NCBI GenBank assembly: GCA_014925825.1
Contig: JACGCK010000039.1
Coordinates: 124,001 to 188,000 of the forward strand
Direction: 5' to 3'
Origin: Pholiota molesta
Taxonomy: Eukaryota > Basidiomycota > Agaricomycetes > Agaricales > Strophariaceae
Length of the DNA stretch: 64,000 bases
The notes beneath the pieces were generated by a model. The model was not told the DNA's origin and ran no database searches. It was given only the letters and a program-made list of their open reading frames with translations. The position numbers and the translations under genes were made by a program. Positions 35,720 to 48,216 of this stretch are shown piece by piece (the stretch's first letter is position 1; every line of letters starts with the position of its first letter).

Positions 35720-38700
35720 ATGTCCAATATCTACGCTGAGCTCATTTTGCCTCCTACGGATGGCACCATTTCTCTCCCCGACACCCTCGCCTTCCATAGG
35801 AGGTACAACCCGCATGCATCAATGTATTTGTTTAACGAAGATGGCACGGACGATATTGTAGAAGTCTCCTACAGCCAATTTGATAGGGGCTGCAATCGCG
35901 TGGTTCGTGCCATAGGAACCGACTTCGATTTCTCGACGAGGCCAGTGGTAGCTCTCGTTGCGCTTGCAGACACTTTGCTATACCAAACCATTGTCGTCGG
36001 AATGATGTCTACTGGGCTTATAGTGAGTACTTTTAAAGTGCACCCAACTTGCAAAGCTGAGTGCATTTCAAAGCCGTTCCCAATCTCGCCTCGTAACAGC
36101 GCTGTCGCAATCGCGCATCTTCTGAGAAGCACTTCATGTCATCATATTCTCGCCACATGCACTACTCTCAAAGACCTCGTCGCGGGCATTCAGGAAGAGC
36201 TTCTGAATACAGACCCATTGTATGCAATACAGTTTCATGAAATTCCGAGCCTTTTTCAGATATTTCCTGAACTTTCGGGAAACCCGCGGCTCTACGAGCT
36301 TGACGCACCAGCCGCCTCTCTTCTCGTTTCCAGCGAGCATAGAATCGCACTCGACGATGTTGCTCTGTATCTCCACTCGTCTGGGAGTACCGGCTTCCCG
36401 AAACCCATACCAAAGACCCATAGAAATCTGCTTGAATATGTTCTATCACGTACGTGACAAAAGCTTAAAATTTATCCCCTAAAGTTTTTCTGCTAACAAA
36501 GCTTATAGCATGCTGCACGGTCTTCTCAAACCGAGCAAAGCGTGTGCGGATGCCGGGGATGCAGCTGCCCCCTTTTCACGCTCTAGGCTTTGTCCTCCAG
36601 GTCTTGCTCCCGTCGTTCTCTGGCGTCGCTATAGTTTTGTTCCCCCCTGTCGCAAAAACCCCTGATGGGATACCTACGGCGGCTACTGCTGAAAACACCC
36701 TGCAACACATGCAAAGGACAAAGTGTAATGCGCTCGTGTCTGTTCCGGCGTTTCTTCAAGCATGGGCGAAAGATACCCATGCCATCAACATACTTCGCGG
36801 GTTGGAACTCGTCGTACGTTTGTCTCGTTTGCTTTTATTGTTTTCTGGATTACTGAGATAAATTCTAAGATGTATGGCGGAGGTTCTGTAAGCCAAAAGC
36901 TAGGGGACTTCCTAATCGACAACGGTATCCCTCTTCAGAGCGTCTATGGCGGGAGTGAAGTCGGAGGACCAGCTCATTCGAGTTTACGAGAGAACGACAG
37001 AAAAGAATGGGAATACGTGGAATTCAGCAAGAACTGCGACGTTCGGTGGATTCCTCAAGGCGATGGAACCTATGAATGTCATTTGTATGTGCGTGTACCC
37101 TTTCCGTTCGAAGCCTTAGGGCGCAACGAAGTCTTACTTACCACGCGATGCATCACAGGATACTCCCAGCTATCACCTCTCAGTTCAAAATCTACCAAAC
37201 GCAGGGTACGCAACTTCTGATTTGTTCAGAAGGCATCCGACCAAGGATTATTTATGGAAATTGTATGGCTACAGCGTTCATTTTTATCTTTCATGACCTG
37301 AATGACCCTCCTGTGACTGCAGCGTGGGACGCCTAGACGATGTCATACTTCACTCTTCTGGCGAGAAAACCGCCCCACTACCGCTGGAAGGGCTTATGAT
37401 GAGCAGCACTCAGTAAGTCGCTTGGTATATTAGCCATTTGACGAGATTCTCATCGTTCGAAGTATTATAGGGATTGTGATGTTTGGAAATGGGCATGACC
37501 ACCCTGGTTTTCTGGTTGAGCCGAGTCAGGCCCACCAGATTGACATCACGGATATACAGCAGGTTGCTCAATTTCGAAATTTGATTTGGTGCGTTGCTTT
37601 TCATGTGTAAGCGCTTTGGTTTATCAACCTGAGTTGTACAGGCCCATGATCAATGAAGCAAATAAAATTGCTCCTGCATATAGCAGAATATTCAAAGAAT
37701 TAATCTTGGTAGTGAACAAGCGTAAGCCGCTTCCTCGGGCGCCTAAAGGAACCGTGATCAGGAAATTAGCGCTGAGTGCGTACGCTGAGGAAATAGGCGA
37801 ATTGCACGTATCATTCCACTTCCGTCGACATTTCCACCCGTCTGATATATAGACCAGGTATCGGAATATCGATTCTGCTCGATCTGTACAAGCAATCGAC
37901 CCACCTCAAGCTTGGGAAGAACAAAGCATAGTGCGATGGTTATTAGGCCAGGTTCACGACCTATGCCCGGGGAAAATCATATCTGCTTCAGATAATATCT
38001 TCGAGCATGGCCTTGACAGGTAATTTGAATTGTATAATTATTACTTCCCTTTGATTGACTGACCGGTTTCGCCAAATGACCAGCTTGAGCGCTACCATTC
38101 TGCGCCAGCGCATTACGAGCGCTCTCCAATCCAAGACCAGTACTGCTGGCAATTCATTGTCCCAAAATGCGATTTACACCCACCCTACTATACAGGCTCT
38201 TGCGCAACATATTGTGGGACTCTTGTTCAATCCTTGTGCTAACGATCGATCGATCGCCGATATTCATATCCAGGCCATGGAAGAGATGATTCGGCGGTAC
38301 GAATTTCCGGCACGGGAGGGTACCGCGCATCGATCGCACCGACCAACCAATCATCAAGGAAGAACAGTCCTTCTCACCGGATCTACCGGTCATCTGGGAT
38401 CACAGATTTTAGAAGGCCTCTTGCGCGATCCAAGTATTTTGAAGGTATATACTATAAACCGCCCTGTCGCCAGCCAATCGATGGCCGATCGTCATAGGGA
38501 GCGCTTTCGCGACAAGGGACTGGATGAAGGGCTCTTGGGGTCTCCGAAAATTGTCTACCTAGAGACTGAATATTCCAACGCGCAGCTAGGACTCTCAAAC
38601 GAACTGTATTCTGAAGTAAGTCGAAGGCTTTCTGCATGTTATCTCGTCTCACCTTTTTTTAGTTGAGTGATTGCATAGATATCGTCATCCATGTCGCTTG

Positions 38701-39753
38701 GCGGCTAGACTTTAACCTTTCCTTGGCTTCGTTCGAATCACACATTCGAGGAACACATTACCTGATAGAGCTTGCGCGCACTAGACTTGGCGAATGCAAT
38801 ATCAAGTTTATATTCACGTCTTCTATCAGCACTGCGCAATCATGGGATCAAAGCATCGGTCCTTATCCTGAAGAGCTTGTAATGGACCCGAAATACGCAG
38901 TAGGCATGGGATACGGGGAGAGCAAATACGTTACCGAAAGGGTCAGCCATTTCTCGTTCCCTCTCAATCATACCCGGGACAGAAAAACTGATAATCTATA
39001 CGCTAGATTCTTGCTAGCAGCGGTCTTGACGCGACATCTCTGCGTATCGGCCAGATCACGGGCAATTCGAACGGCGCTTGGGCTACGTCGGATTGGATTC
39101 CTATTTTGGTAAAGTCTAGCCTAGAATTGGGTTGTCTTCCGAGTGTTGATGGGGTAAAGCATATTTTTGGACTTGTGGGCGCTCAAACAACTGAATTACA
39201 ACTACCCGTCTAGAATGTCTCTTGGATTCCCATGGATGCTGTATCCACGTGCATCTTCGACTTAGTGGCTTTCGATGGGCAATATCCTACGGCGTTGAAT
39301 ATTGTTCATCCTCGAACCGTAAAGTGGGACACGGTAATGGGATATATCAAGGAAGCACTACGGCTGCAACGCGCCGCGACGCTGCCCTCGCTGCCTTTCG
39401 TCTCGTTTCAACAATGGGTTGAGTTACTGGAAAGTAAATCGGTCGCCCAGAAGCATGATGATCTTCGGAGAATTGTGAGTCGAGTTCCAACTTGTAATTT
39501 ACAATGCACGATACGGAAAGTTACTCATAGCTCCTCGTCAATTACGCAGCCTGCGATCAAACTTCAAAGCTTCTTCAAACAGTTATCAAGTCATACTACC
39601 TCAGAAATCAATAAGGAAGTCTTTGGAACAGCTGAATTCTCAACAACAAAGATGGAGGGGTTCAGCAACACACTCGCTACCATTACTCCTATGGTGCAAG
39701 AGGACGCCAATCGATGGATAAAATATTGGGACAATAGTCGGTTTTTTGAATAA
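35720..39753 (+). CDS. Adenylate-forming reductase (A-T-R, NRPS-like)
   Basis: Multidomain enzyme that activates a carboxylic acid with ATP, holds it on a phosphopantetheine arm and reduces it off with NADPH; the substrate cannot be told. A domain: LYLHSSGSTGFPKPIPKTHR (A3 core), LQSVYGGSEVGGP (A5), VGRLDDVILHSSGEKTAP (A8 region), KPLPRAPKGTVIRKLAL (A10 with the catalytic Lys). T domain: IFEHGLDSLSATI with the carrier Ser codon split by an intron. R domain: TVLLTGSTGHLGSQILEGLL (nucleotide-binding GxxGxxG), FIFTSSIST, YGESKYVTE (YxxxK catalytic pair) and WIPMDAVSTCIFDL. No condensation domain. About 15 exons with consistent frames. No tailoring-enzyme cluster is visible around it. Confidence 0.9.
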
Positions 39754-39992
39754 GGTATTTACGAGAGATAAGTGTAATAGTATTCCCCTTGCTAAACGAG
39801 AAATACCTCGGAACACTCACAAAGTGAAAGGAACGGAAGACTCAGAGTTGGGAGAACAATGATGTCACTATAATAATTATAACAATGTCTCAACATTGCA
39901 TGTCAAAGAGCGCTCAGGCCAGCGGAGTCTGAACGTCTTGAACTACTACGTTTCCGTGTCGTACTAGCCAAGTCGTATCTGCGCTTTCCTCA

Positions 39993-40556
39993 TTGATTAT
40001 GACACATTCAATCCATTTAGGGTTTGCCTGCTCAAACCCCTCCGCTGCGACTCGCTTTGAATCTTCTCCAGAGGCGACCCCTCCACCAGTCATGGCGTCA
40101 AAATTCGAGGAGGATATTGCCCAGACAATCATTGACAATGACAGACAATTTGGTCGACGGTGCGTTCGGTTGCCTCACATACCTTATGCGCATCCTCCTT
40201 ACTTGTATTCTTCCGCATCACCTAGAGACCTTGCTCGCGAATTCGATCCCTCTTATTCAGACGATGTCCTACCGACTTCAGACTCCTTATTCGAGTCCGC
40301 TCGTGTCACTCAAAATATCACACAAACTGAGGCGGAAGCACTCCTTACAGATTACGCTGCCCTTATGAAGCACAGGTTCATTGCCGAAGCTGAGACTGAA
40401 GACCCAGATAGGTGGAACGTGTCCTCGATTACGCTTCCGCGTGATATGCGTACACAGTATAACATCGGTCTCGAGGGCTACGGCGATGACATACTCCAAA
40501 TGGACAGTTCTGAACTATTGACACGTCTGATGCAAAGCCAATTCGATGAAGCATAA
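39993..40556 (+). CDS. Hypothetical protein, single exon
   Basis: 187 codons from ATG 39993, or 154 from an in-frame ATG at 40092 (MASKFEEDIAQTIIDND), which may be the real start. Acidic, with no membrane segment or recognised domain. Open-frame length and codon texture exceed its surroundings, which is the only support. It follows the reductase gene by 240 bp; no functional link can be shown. Confidence 0.45.
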   Translation: MIMTHSIHLGFACSNPSAATRFESSPEATPPPVMASKFEEDIAQTIIDNDRQFGRRCVRLPHIPYAHPPYLYSSASPRDLAREFDPSYSDDVLPTSDSLFESARVTQNITQTEAEALLTDYAALMKHRFIAEAETEDPDRWNVSSITLPRDMRTQYNIGLEGYGDDILQMDSSELLTRLMQSQFDEA

Positions 40557-41030
40557 ATAGCGTTTGAACCTCCCTAAATTGAAGACTTGGTACTAATGGC
40601 GTGTTATTATGTATGTGGGGCCAAGGGTAAACTTTTGTATTGTGGTTTTTCAATTCAATCAACTTTTCGCTCGTAAAAAACAATGCATGAGACTGAGATG
40701 CAGCACTTTTACCGGCCGAATTGACGCCCACTCACTCTGAGCTAATTATATATCACTATTCGCGCCGGTATCAGAATTTATATTCATAATCGTTAGGTAG
40801 CTGCATGCCGATGCAAATCATGGCGACATCCAGGTATTTACGCGTAGACAACAATTCTGGAGCACAGAGATAAGAGCTTTCTGATATAGAAAGTGATGAC
40901 ATGACACAACCCTGGAATGGACGACCTCCAGCTTGAGAATGCTTATTCAGGCCTCAGGTTGGACACTCACCCTAGATCGCCCAGCGTTTGAACACAATGA
41001 AAGTGCCGTTATTTGTAGACGGACTATATC

Positions 41031-41288
41031 ATGGCCACTCAGCCGTCCGACACTGCAAAGGACATAGATTCAGATTTCGCTCAGATAACACTTTATCGGC
41101 GAACTTTCTTATCTAAAGATGGAAAAGCCAACGACACCAATATAGCAAACGGAGATAAGGCCTTACATATCAATGGTCCATACGTACAGCGCCTTCAGAA
41201 CGACACTGAATCGGAGAGGTTTCCCCTAAGGGACACAGAGCGCATACTGCATAGACGCTGCATTAACGCCGTAGTGACGGCATGTTGA
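41031..41288 (+). CDS. Doubtful small hypothetical protein
   Basis: 85 codons, MATQPSDTAKDIDSDFAQIT onward, polar and without recognisable domain. Could be a first exon whose continuation is lost in the gene-poor stretch that follows, or chance. Confidence 0.25.
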   Translation: MATQPSDTAKDIDSDFAQITLYRRTFLSKDGKANDTNIANGDKALHINGPYVQRLQNDTESERFPLRDTERILHRRCINAVVTAC

Positions 41289-44200
41289 GGCGATGATATG
41301 ATCTATTTATGGTGAGGCACTTGAAGCTGAACTAGGTTCGCCACGGATAATCTCTGGCAATTTAGGCTGGTCCAAAGGTCAGAATTGACACATTCCTTTT
41401 ATAAGGTGCTTTGTACATGTCAACGACTAATTGAAACAACTGTCCCAAATGACGCAGCGCAGAGTTACTTGTTCTGTTTTTCCGAATGCAATACATGCTC
41501 AAGCACTACGCTGCCTTTCAGATTGATCTTCTAATCAAAACTGTCCATGCACTTATAAGTCTCTATCGAGTCCGATATCCTAGGACTCAGTATAGATCTT
41601 TGTCAGTTAGATAGAAACTGTGAACCATCTAGAAACATTTAGATTTTTTAAAGGACACTGGACAGTCAAAGGACAGTAGTACAGACCCTGCAGCAAGCAC
41701 GGTTGATCTAAAAATAACCTGCGATGCCGAGGATCACAGAAAATCCAAGATCATGATCGTGAAAGGAAGATATCTTCTCGCCTTTCTGTTATCTCAATGA
41801 CTCTTCACGGATTGCACAATCCACCCTAATTCTAATTCGAACACCCTCGATGATCCATTCTTCCGAGTAGAAATGAAGAACGTGTGGCCAGTATGGAACC
41901 CCCTGCAAGCTATCTTTATCGCGCAACCCTCAGACGTACATACACAATAAGCCACAGAAAAATAGCATGGGAACCTCGAGAGCGATTGCGACCCTGTAAA
42001 TGCAGAAGCTTGAAAGCACAACAGCCACCATGGCTCTGATGGAGATGTGCGAGGGAAAAGGATCGACCGGAACAGAACCATCACCAACAGATCGATCTTC
42101 CATAACATAACATGTCCATGTGCAGGAGATTTGAACCCAGGATGCCGATGGCCGTCTGCGCGATGAACCGATCCGCTTTGCCTCCTCATGCGAGCTAACT
42201 GGGCTCTGGGACCTAGGTGCGATTCGTATGTAGTCTGGACGCGAGATTACCTGTGAAGGCTCTCAAAGGACCCTTCACAACTCCATGTGCGCAACCCTAA
42301 TTTCTTAAGTAGCGAAGATAAGTAGAAAATTTTCAATAGCTACCATCGTTATCTAAACAGTTGTTGTTAGAATGTTCAATCCCCAATAGGACGCGCAATG
42401 CGGCGTCGAGATAGTACAAAGCACGGTCCGTAAACTGACGATGCGATAGGGTTATGATATGACACCATGGCACCCGCGCGCAGCGTCGGATTCCAATATC
42501 TGAAGATGAAGAAAACAATTGAACAATGCCTCCTCCAATATCTTCCAATATCCTTTGTAAGTTCGTTGTATTGTTCAATTTCCTCGGGACGCTTGCAAGA
42601 CAAAGGCGCGTCTATATATAGATCGGCTTCTGTCGGTTACGGAGACTCGCAATAACAGGCCCGACGGTCCGCTGCGCTGCCGCAGCTTGACCTCGACATA
42701 TTTTTATGGCCTCTGCGTGTAGGCGTACGTTCTGGGCTGCGTCGAATGCATGGCTGGCTTAAATGCTTGAATGTCGATCGATCAGAAAGTCAACGTTTAA
42801 CTTCTATGGGACGCCGTGGACATTGACGGATGAGGTAGAGGTGAGGATTCAATAGTAGATACTACATTGAAAGGCTACCGTGTCACATCAATACGGGGAG
42901 GATATCACGCTGGCTGGTGGAGGTAGACTTGCTACAAAATCGGAGTCCGGAAGTGCGAGGACCGAGGCCATTCAAGATTCCGATGCATTTCATGACTCGA
43001 GAGTTGAAGATAGAGATGAATAATCCAGCACAAAAATTGCCCGTTCTGGCTTGTGGGAGTCCGATAATATCGTAATAGGTCTTCTTGTTGCACTCTTTAA
43101 TTGGGGACGTAGCAAGCATGTCCTTACTGTACCAAGATCCGAAAGAGTAGAAGAGTTCTGTATTAGACTCTATTAGACTGCGTATAGCGAACCATGATCG
43201 TGAAACAGAATTTTTGCTACAAGCCTTGGAGAGCATCATGATTTCATGAATAGCTAGAGCGGAACATCACATCGAAGGATTAATGAGCCTTCCGAAGGTT
43301 CAAGGCCAAAGCCCAATGAAAGCCTTATTGTTGATTTACCACGAACCGTCATATCACACCAGCAGCCTTTGAGCAGTTATAATTGGGCGAATGAATGAAG
43401 CCACAGCAAGTCAGGCAGTGTTTCAGACATCACCAGAGCAAGTGAATCAACGCCGGTCAGCCGGAGCAGGCAACGGTGTTACTTACAGATTGACAAGGAG
43501 AAAGAGCAGGGCAACGATGGCTCGGGGTACTGTTGGAGACGGTTCGTGAGGACGAATGTGACTGATGTGTCTGATGAGTAGCAGAAAGGCCTGGCTCGAG
43601 ATTGAGCCCTGGCTCAGAACGGCTGGCTGCTTGGGTTTCGTATGGCGGTAGCGCTGAGATGAAGGCAAGAGGTTATGAATATAGCACGAGAGAATGGTCA
43701 GAAAGGGTCAGACAAGTGAGCGTAATTGGTAGTTGGAGAGGTGGAGTTTGAGTGGGCGCAAATGTACAACATTCAAGGCTTCGATGTACAAGGTCCACTT
43801 TTTCTCCGTTCAAGCCCGAATGACCAAAAATATAGCTCTGAGTCTGAGCCTTGAGGCAAGGAAGTTGCCTGGCACGAGGCCAGACGAGGGTCGAGTCAAC
43901 TTCGATGTGAGAGCAAAGAGAGAAGGATGAGAGGCTGAATTGAGCAGGCGAGTGTCCTAGTTGTCGAAATGGCTGATAGTTGACGCGGCAGCGATATTGA
44001 ACGGATGCCGTGTGTGACCACTACTCGACTATGGACCGTGGATACGTATAGTGGCGATATGGCGCAGTATGGCGCTCCCGAGAGTCTGAGACACGTTGGA
44101 GTGTGTATAATTTATCTGGGAAGATGCAGGACTGAGGATGAAGCAGCCGGAGGGCGCCTTGGGCAGATGCGCAGATGGTAGCCAAAGGAATGTCGTCATA

Positions 44201-44523
44201 AGCTAGGTGCTGGGCATGGTCTGGTCCTTCTTGCTAGAGTCCTTCGGGGATCTGTTGTGGATTTTGCCTGGTTTGGAGGCGGAAGCCGTCGCGCTGTGCA
44301 TCGAGGAGGACGACGAGAGGAAAGTCGAACGAGGGCTGAGCTGAACCGGGTCGAATCGGATGAGCCGGAGCACAAGCCGGCGGGATAATTTAAGAGCGCA
44401 TGCGTCGGCGCAGCCAAACGGGGATAAGATCAGGGATATGACTTGGATCTCGGATCGGGATATGTTTTTCTGAAAATGGGTGCATGAAGGTTGTAACAGC
44501 GGCCATCGAGCAGAGCAGTACTT
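41289..44523. other. Gene-poor stretch of 3.2 kb
   Basis: No supported gene on either strand; open frames are short and lack family or splice support. It has a tRNA-like Pol III box pair at 42126-42198 and a palindromic TATA-type run at 42610-42621. The right 400 bp are the promoter of the arrestin gene. Confidence 0.45.
42126..42198 (-). other. tRNA-like A-box/B-box pair, possible SINE remnant
   Basis: On the minus strand TTAGCTCGCATGAGG (42198-42184) resembles a Pol III A box and GGGTTCAAATCTC (42138-42126) a B box, 45 nt apart. I cannot fold the stretch into a proper tRNA cloverleaf, so this is at most a tRNA-derived remnant. Confidence 0.2.
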
Positions 44524-47500
44524 ATGCCTGCCAACAACCCACCCCAGGAGCTCCCTCCCTTCCACCACCTCTTTCGCCGCACCGCTTCCGACATCCCCAC
44601 CGCCCCCGTCGCCCGCACCTCCTCCACAGAGCTCGTCATCCCCAGCAGCTCGGGTGCACCTCCAGACCACCAGATGGGCCGCACAGACACACACCCTCAC
44701 AAGTCTCGTCTCGAGATTATCCTCGACTCTCCCTTTCTCACCCTCAAAGGCACGGGCCCCGATGTCGAGCCCACCTCCCTCAGCGGCCATGTCGCGCTCT
44801 TCCTTACGGAGTCGACGAGTATCAAAGAGATCACGCTCCAGTTTAGAGGCAAAGCCAAGATACCCATGCCAGCCAACGAATCGTGAGTGCCCACTTGTGC
44901 ATCCAGCGTGTCTTCAAAATTAATTCCGATTAGATTAATCAACAGCAGCACGTCCATAACGTATGTGGTATGCAACCACGACTGGTCGTTCCTAGAGGGC
45001 GATAAACGCCACTCGCGCACCCTCAAGGCTGGCCGCCATTATTTCCCATTTCACCTCGAAATCGGAGGCACTCTACCCTCTTCAATATCCACCAACGCCC
45101 TTGGCGGCGCCTCTGTCCACTACAAGCTACGCGCAGCCGCTCACCGCCCAGGTCTATCCCACAATCTGCAAGCCATCGCCCCAGTATACATCACCCGCTC
45201 CTTTACCAACGAAGCCCTCGAGTACCAACAAACCCTAGAAATCGAAAACACATGGCCCGACAAGCTCATGTACTCGATCATGCTCCCGCACAAAGCCTGG
45301 GCCGCAGGCGATTCCCTCGTTGCCGTCCTTAAATTTTCACCCATCTCGAAAGGCGTCTCGGTCGCATCTATTGTGAGCAGTCTGCATGAGACGACGAAAA
45401 CGTACGCCCGCAGCGGCGCGCAGGAGGAAACGCGCTCAGTGTGTACTGTGCGGCACGAGATCATTGAAGGGCGCGCGGTGGAGATCGACAGCCCGGATAG
45501 ACACCACGACAAGTCGCGCTTCGGACATACGTTCAGCTTTGCCACTGCCGCGGCGAGCGTCAGCGCGACGCCCGCGGTCTCGCGACCTCCATCGGCGCAG
45601 GGCCATCGTCCGTTGCCTGGCCCCTCGACGCTCTCAAACGCCGACTACAATCGGGAGCACCACACCGAAGGCGACCAAGATGCGGATAATATCGGCGAAT
45701 TTGAAAATCATGACGTCGTCACATATGTCAAGATGCACATTCCGCCTTCTTCATACCCGCTACCCGCTGTCAATTCAGCACCTTCCTCCGCACCACCTAC
45801 ACCTGGAGTAGCCGGTCCCAGCCAATTCACATTCACCGAAGCTTTACCTACATATCCAGCATCCGGCTCAGCGCCCGGCACGCCCAATTCACAGCCGCCA
45901 AACCCCATCACCAGTGGCGCCTCCTCTTCCTTTTCATTACCACACTTCCCCTACATACCGACGACACTCGTCACACCCTCACATACCCTCGAACCCATCG
46001 TCGTATCCCACCGCGTCCGCTGGTCGATTTTCCTGCGCAACCGCGACGGCCACACCTCAGAGCTACGGTGCTCTCTGCCTGTCGTCATCCTCGATGGGCG
46101 CATCCGCGACGAGGCGCGGTCCTTGAGCGTGCCCACGCGCCGCCTGATGCTCAGCACTGTCGGCCTCGGGCACCACGGCGAATTGGGCGACGACGCATTC
46201 GGGCACGCGCACCACCATGGGCACGGGCACGGTCAGGGCGGCACGGGCCCCCTGGACGACGAGGATGAGGACGACGACGTGCCCGAAGGCGACCGGGATC
46301 TGCCCTCGTACAACGCGCACGTGCGGGACCGCATTGCGAACATGTACCTCCCCGAGGCGGCGACGATGCGCGTGTCGAACCCGTGGCTGGGCCGCGTCGT
46401 GTCAGCTGGCGCTGCGTCGCCGACTCCGGGGTACCCGTCGTGGGCGGCGCCTGGGTACACCCCGGAGGCCGGGTCTGCGCCGCGGACGCCCAGCACGCCG
46501 GGCGGGGAGGTGCCAGGCGAGAGCTGGGTGGTGAGCCCCGCGCTGACGCGGGCGCACTCGCCCGAGCCCAGCGTGCATGCCAACAACAGCGGGTCTGCGA
46601 GCGCTAGGAGTGCGTCGAGCGGTGACGTCACGCGCCCCGGCCCGCGCCCGATATCCGGCGCGAGTGCGAGTGCGAGCAGCAGCGGGCTGCCTGCATTGGC
46701 GGCGCCAGTGGCGGCGGTGTACCAGGCGAGCCCGCACCAGCTGCCGCACGCGCCCGGGGTGGGCGAGAGCACGCCGCTGGACTGGGTGAACTCGGAGCTG
46801 CTGCTGAGCATGAGCGACGAGTCGCTGAGGCGGCTGACGACGACGAACACGGCGACGAACACGAACACCACCACGACGACGACGACGACGACCGCGAACG
46901 CGAACGCACCTGCGGCTCCCGCCCCGGCGCAGCCGAGCCCGCGCCACCCCTTCGCCTCCGGCGCGCGCACGCCGCCGGTGCAGCCGCAGTACGTCGCGCC
47001 GCCGATCGCGCTGACGGGCGGCAGCCGCGGCGGGAGTCGGTGGGGCAGTCGCGCGGGCAGCCGCGCGGGGAGCCGTGCGGGGAGCCCGGAGCGGGACAGC
47101 GGTAGCGGTGGTGGGAGCGCGGGCGCCAGTCGGGCGGCGAGCCGGCCTGGATCGCGCGCGGCGTCGCCGGTGTTTGGGATGAGCGCGAACGCAGGGGCGC
47201 CGGGGAGCGCGGGCGCTGGTGCTGGAGGGGCGGGTGCGGGCGGGTACTTTGGGTACACTACGAGCGGGTCGCCGTTGGCCACGTCGCATGCGCATCCGGC
47301 GGCATTTGGGTATGGCTATGAGGCGCTTCCCGCGCCCAATGCGTCTTCTGCGTCGCATGGCCATACGCATGGTCCGCAACACCACCAGTCGCACGCGCAT
47401 CACGCGTCGTCGTCGTCTTCGGGGGCGTCGACACATACTCATGGCCATGGCGTACGCAACCTGCAAAGTCTATTCAAGGCAACGATGAAGCCCTTTACAG

Positions 47501-48216
47501 CGCTGACACACCATAATCAACATGGGAAAACCGACAAGGGAAAGGAAAGGGAGAGGGAGCGGGACAGGAGCGAGAGTGCGGAAACGGGGAGTTTGGTTGC
47601 AAGTACGAGCGAGGGCCAGTCGCTGTCCCGCGCGCCGTCGATTGCAGAGGGCGGAGGGAGCTTTGATGCAGCGGACCATGCGCATCCGTCCGCCGCAGAG
47701 ACGGCTGGCGCCGCGCAACCCCCGCACTCATCGCCATCGCCTTCCGGGTCTCACGAATACCATCCGCTGGACCCCCGCCATCATCATCAGCACCTGCAAC
47801 AACACCAAGCACACACGCGCTCCATCAACCCGCACCGCGCGTTCTCCACCCCCGCCCTGCCCGGGCTCCTCTCCCAGAACCCCTACCAACACCACCACCA
47901 CCCCGCGCCCACCGCCCCCGTCTCGCCGTCGTCTTCCAGCGCCAACGTGCAGGCGCACTTCGCGCCGCCCCCGGCCGCGCTGACGGGGCCGCTGCTGCTG
48001 CACCGCGCGCTGACGGAGGTGCCGGACTACTCGATCGCGGCGCGCGGGTTCATCGGCGGGGTGCCGCCGTTGAGCAGTATGCGGGGGCTGCCGAGCTATG
48101 AGGAGGCGCAGGGGCAGCGCGGGGCGGAGGAGAGGGTTGGGAGGGAGGAGGAGGAAGAGAGGGAGGAGGAGGAGGAAGAGGAGGAGAGGGGGATTGTGAT
48201 GAGGAGGAGGAGTTAG
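44524..48216 (+). CDS. Alpha-arrestin (ART/ARRDC-type) trafficking adaptor
   Basis: Likely adaptor that recruits an Rsp5-type ubiquitin ligase to plasma-membrane transporters for endocytosis. Two exons (44524-44882, 44934-48216) give about 1213 aa. Arrestin-N: LEIILDSPFLTLKGTGPDVE, SGHVALFLTESTSIKEITLQ, FLEGDKRHSRTLKAGRHYFP. Arrestin-C: EIENTWPDKLMYSIMLPHKA, AAGDSLVAVLKFSPISKGVS, later HRVRWSIFLRNRDGHTSELR. Ligase-binding motifs of L/P-P-x-Y type are DLPSYN and GLPSYEEA near the C-terminus. The tail is long and disordered: His-rich tracts (AHHHGHGHG), a Thr run coded by repeated ACG/ACC, a SRAGSRAGSRAGSP repeat and a Glu-rich end. GC content is much higher than in flanking genes. No frame jumps despite the repeats. 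Confidence 0.88.

Noticed and set aside
46233..47466. Two long minus-strand open frames of about 350 codons
   Set aside because: They are frame shadows of the GC-rich, repeat-coded arrestin tail; composition is Arg/Ala/Pro runs with no domain.
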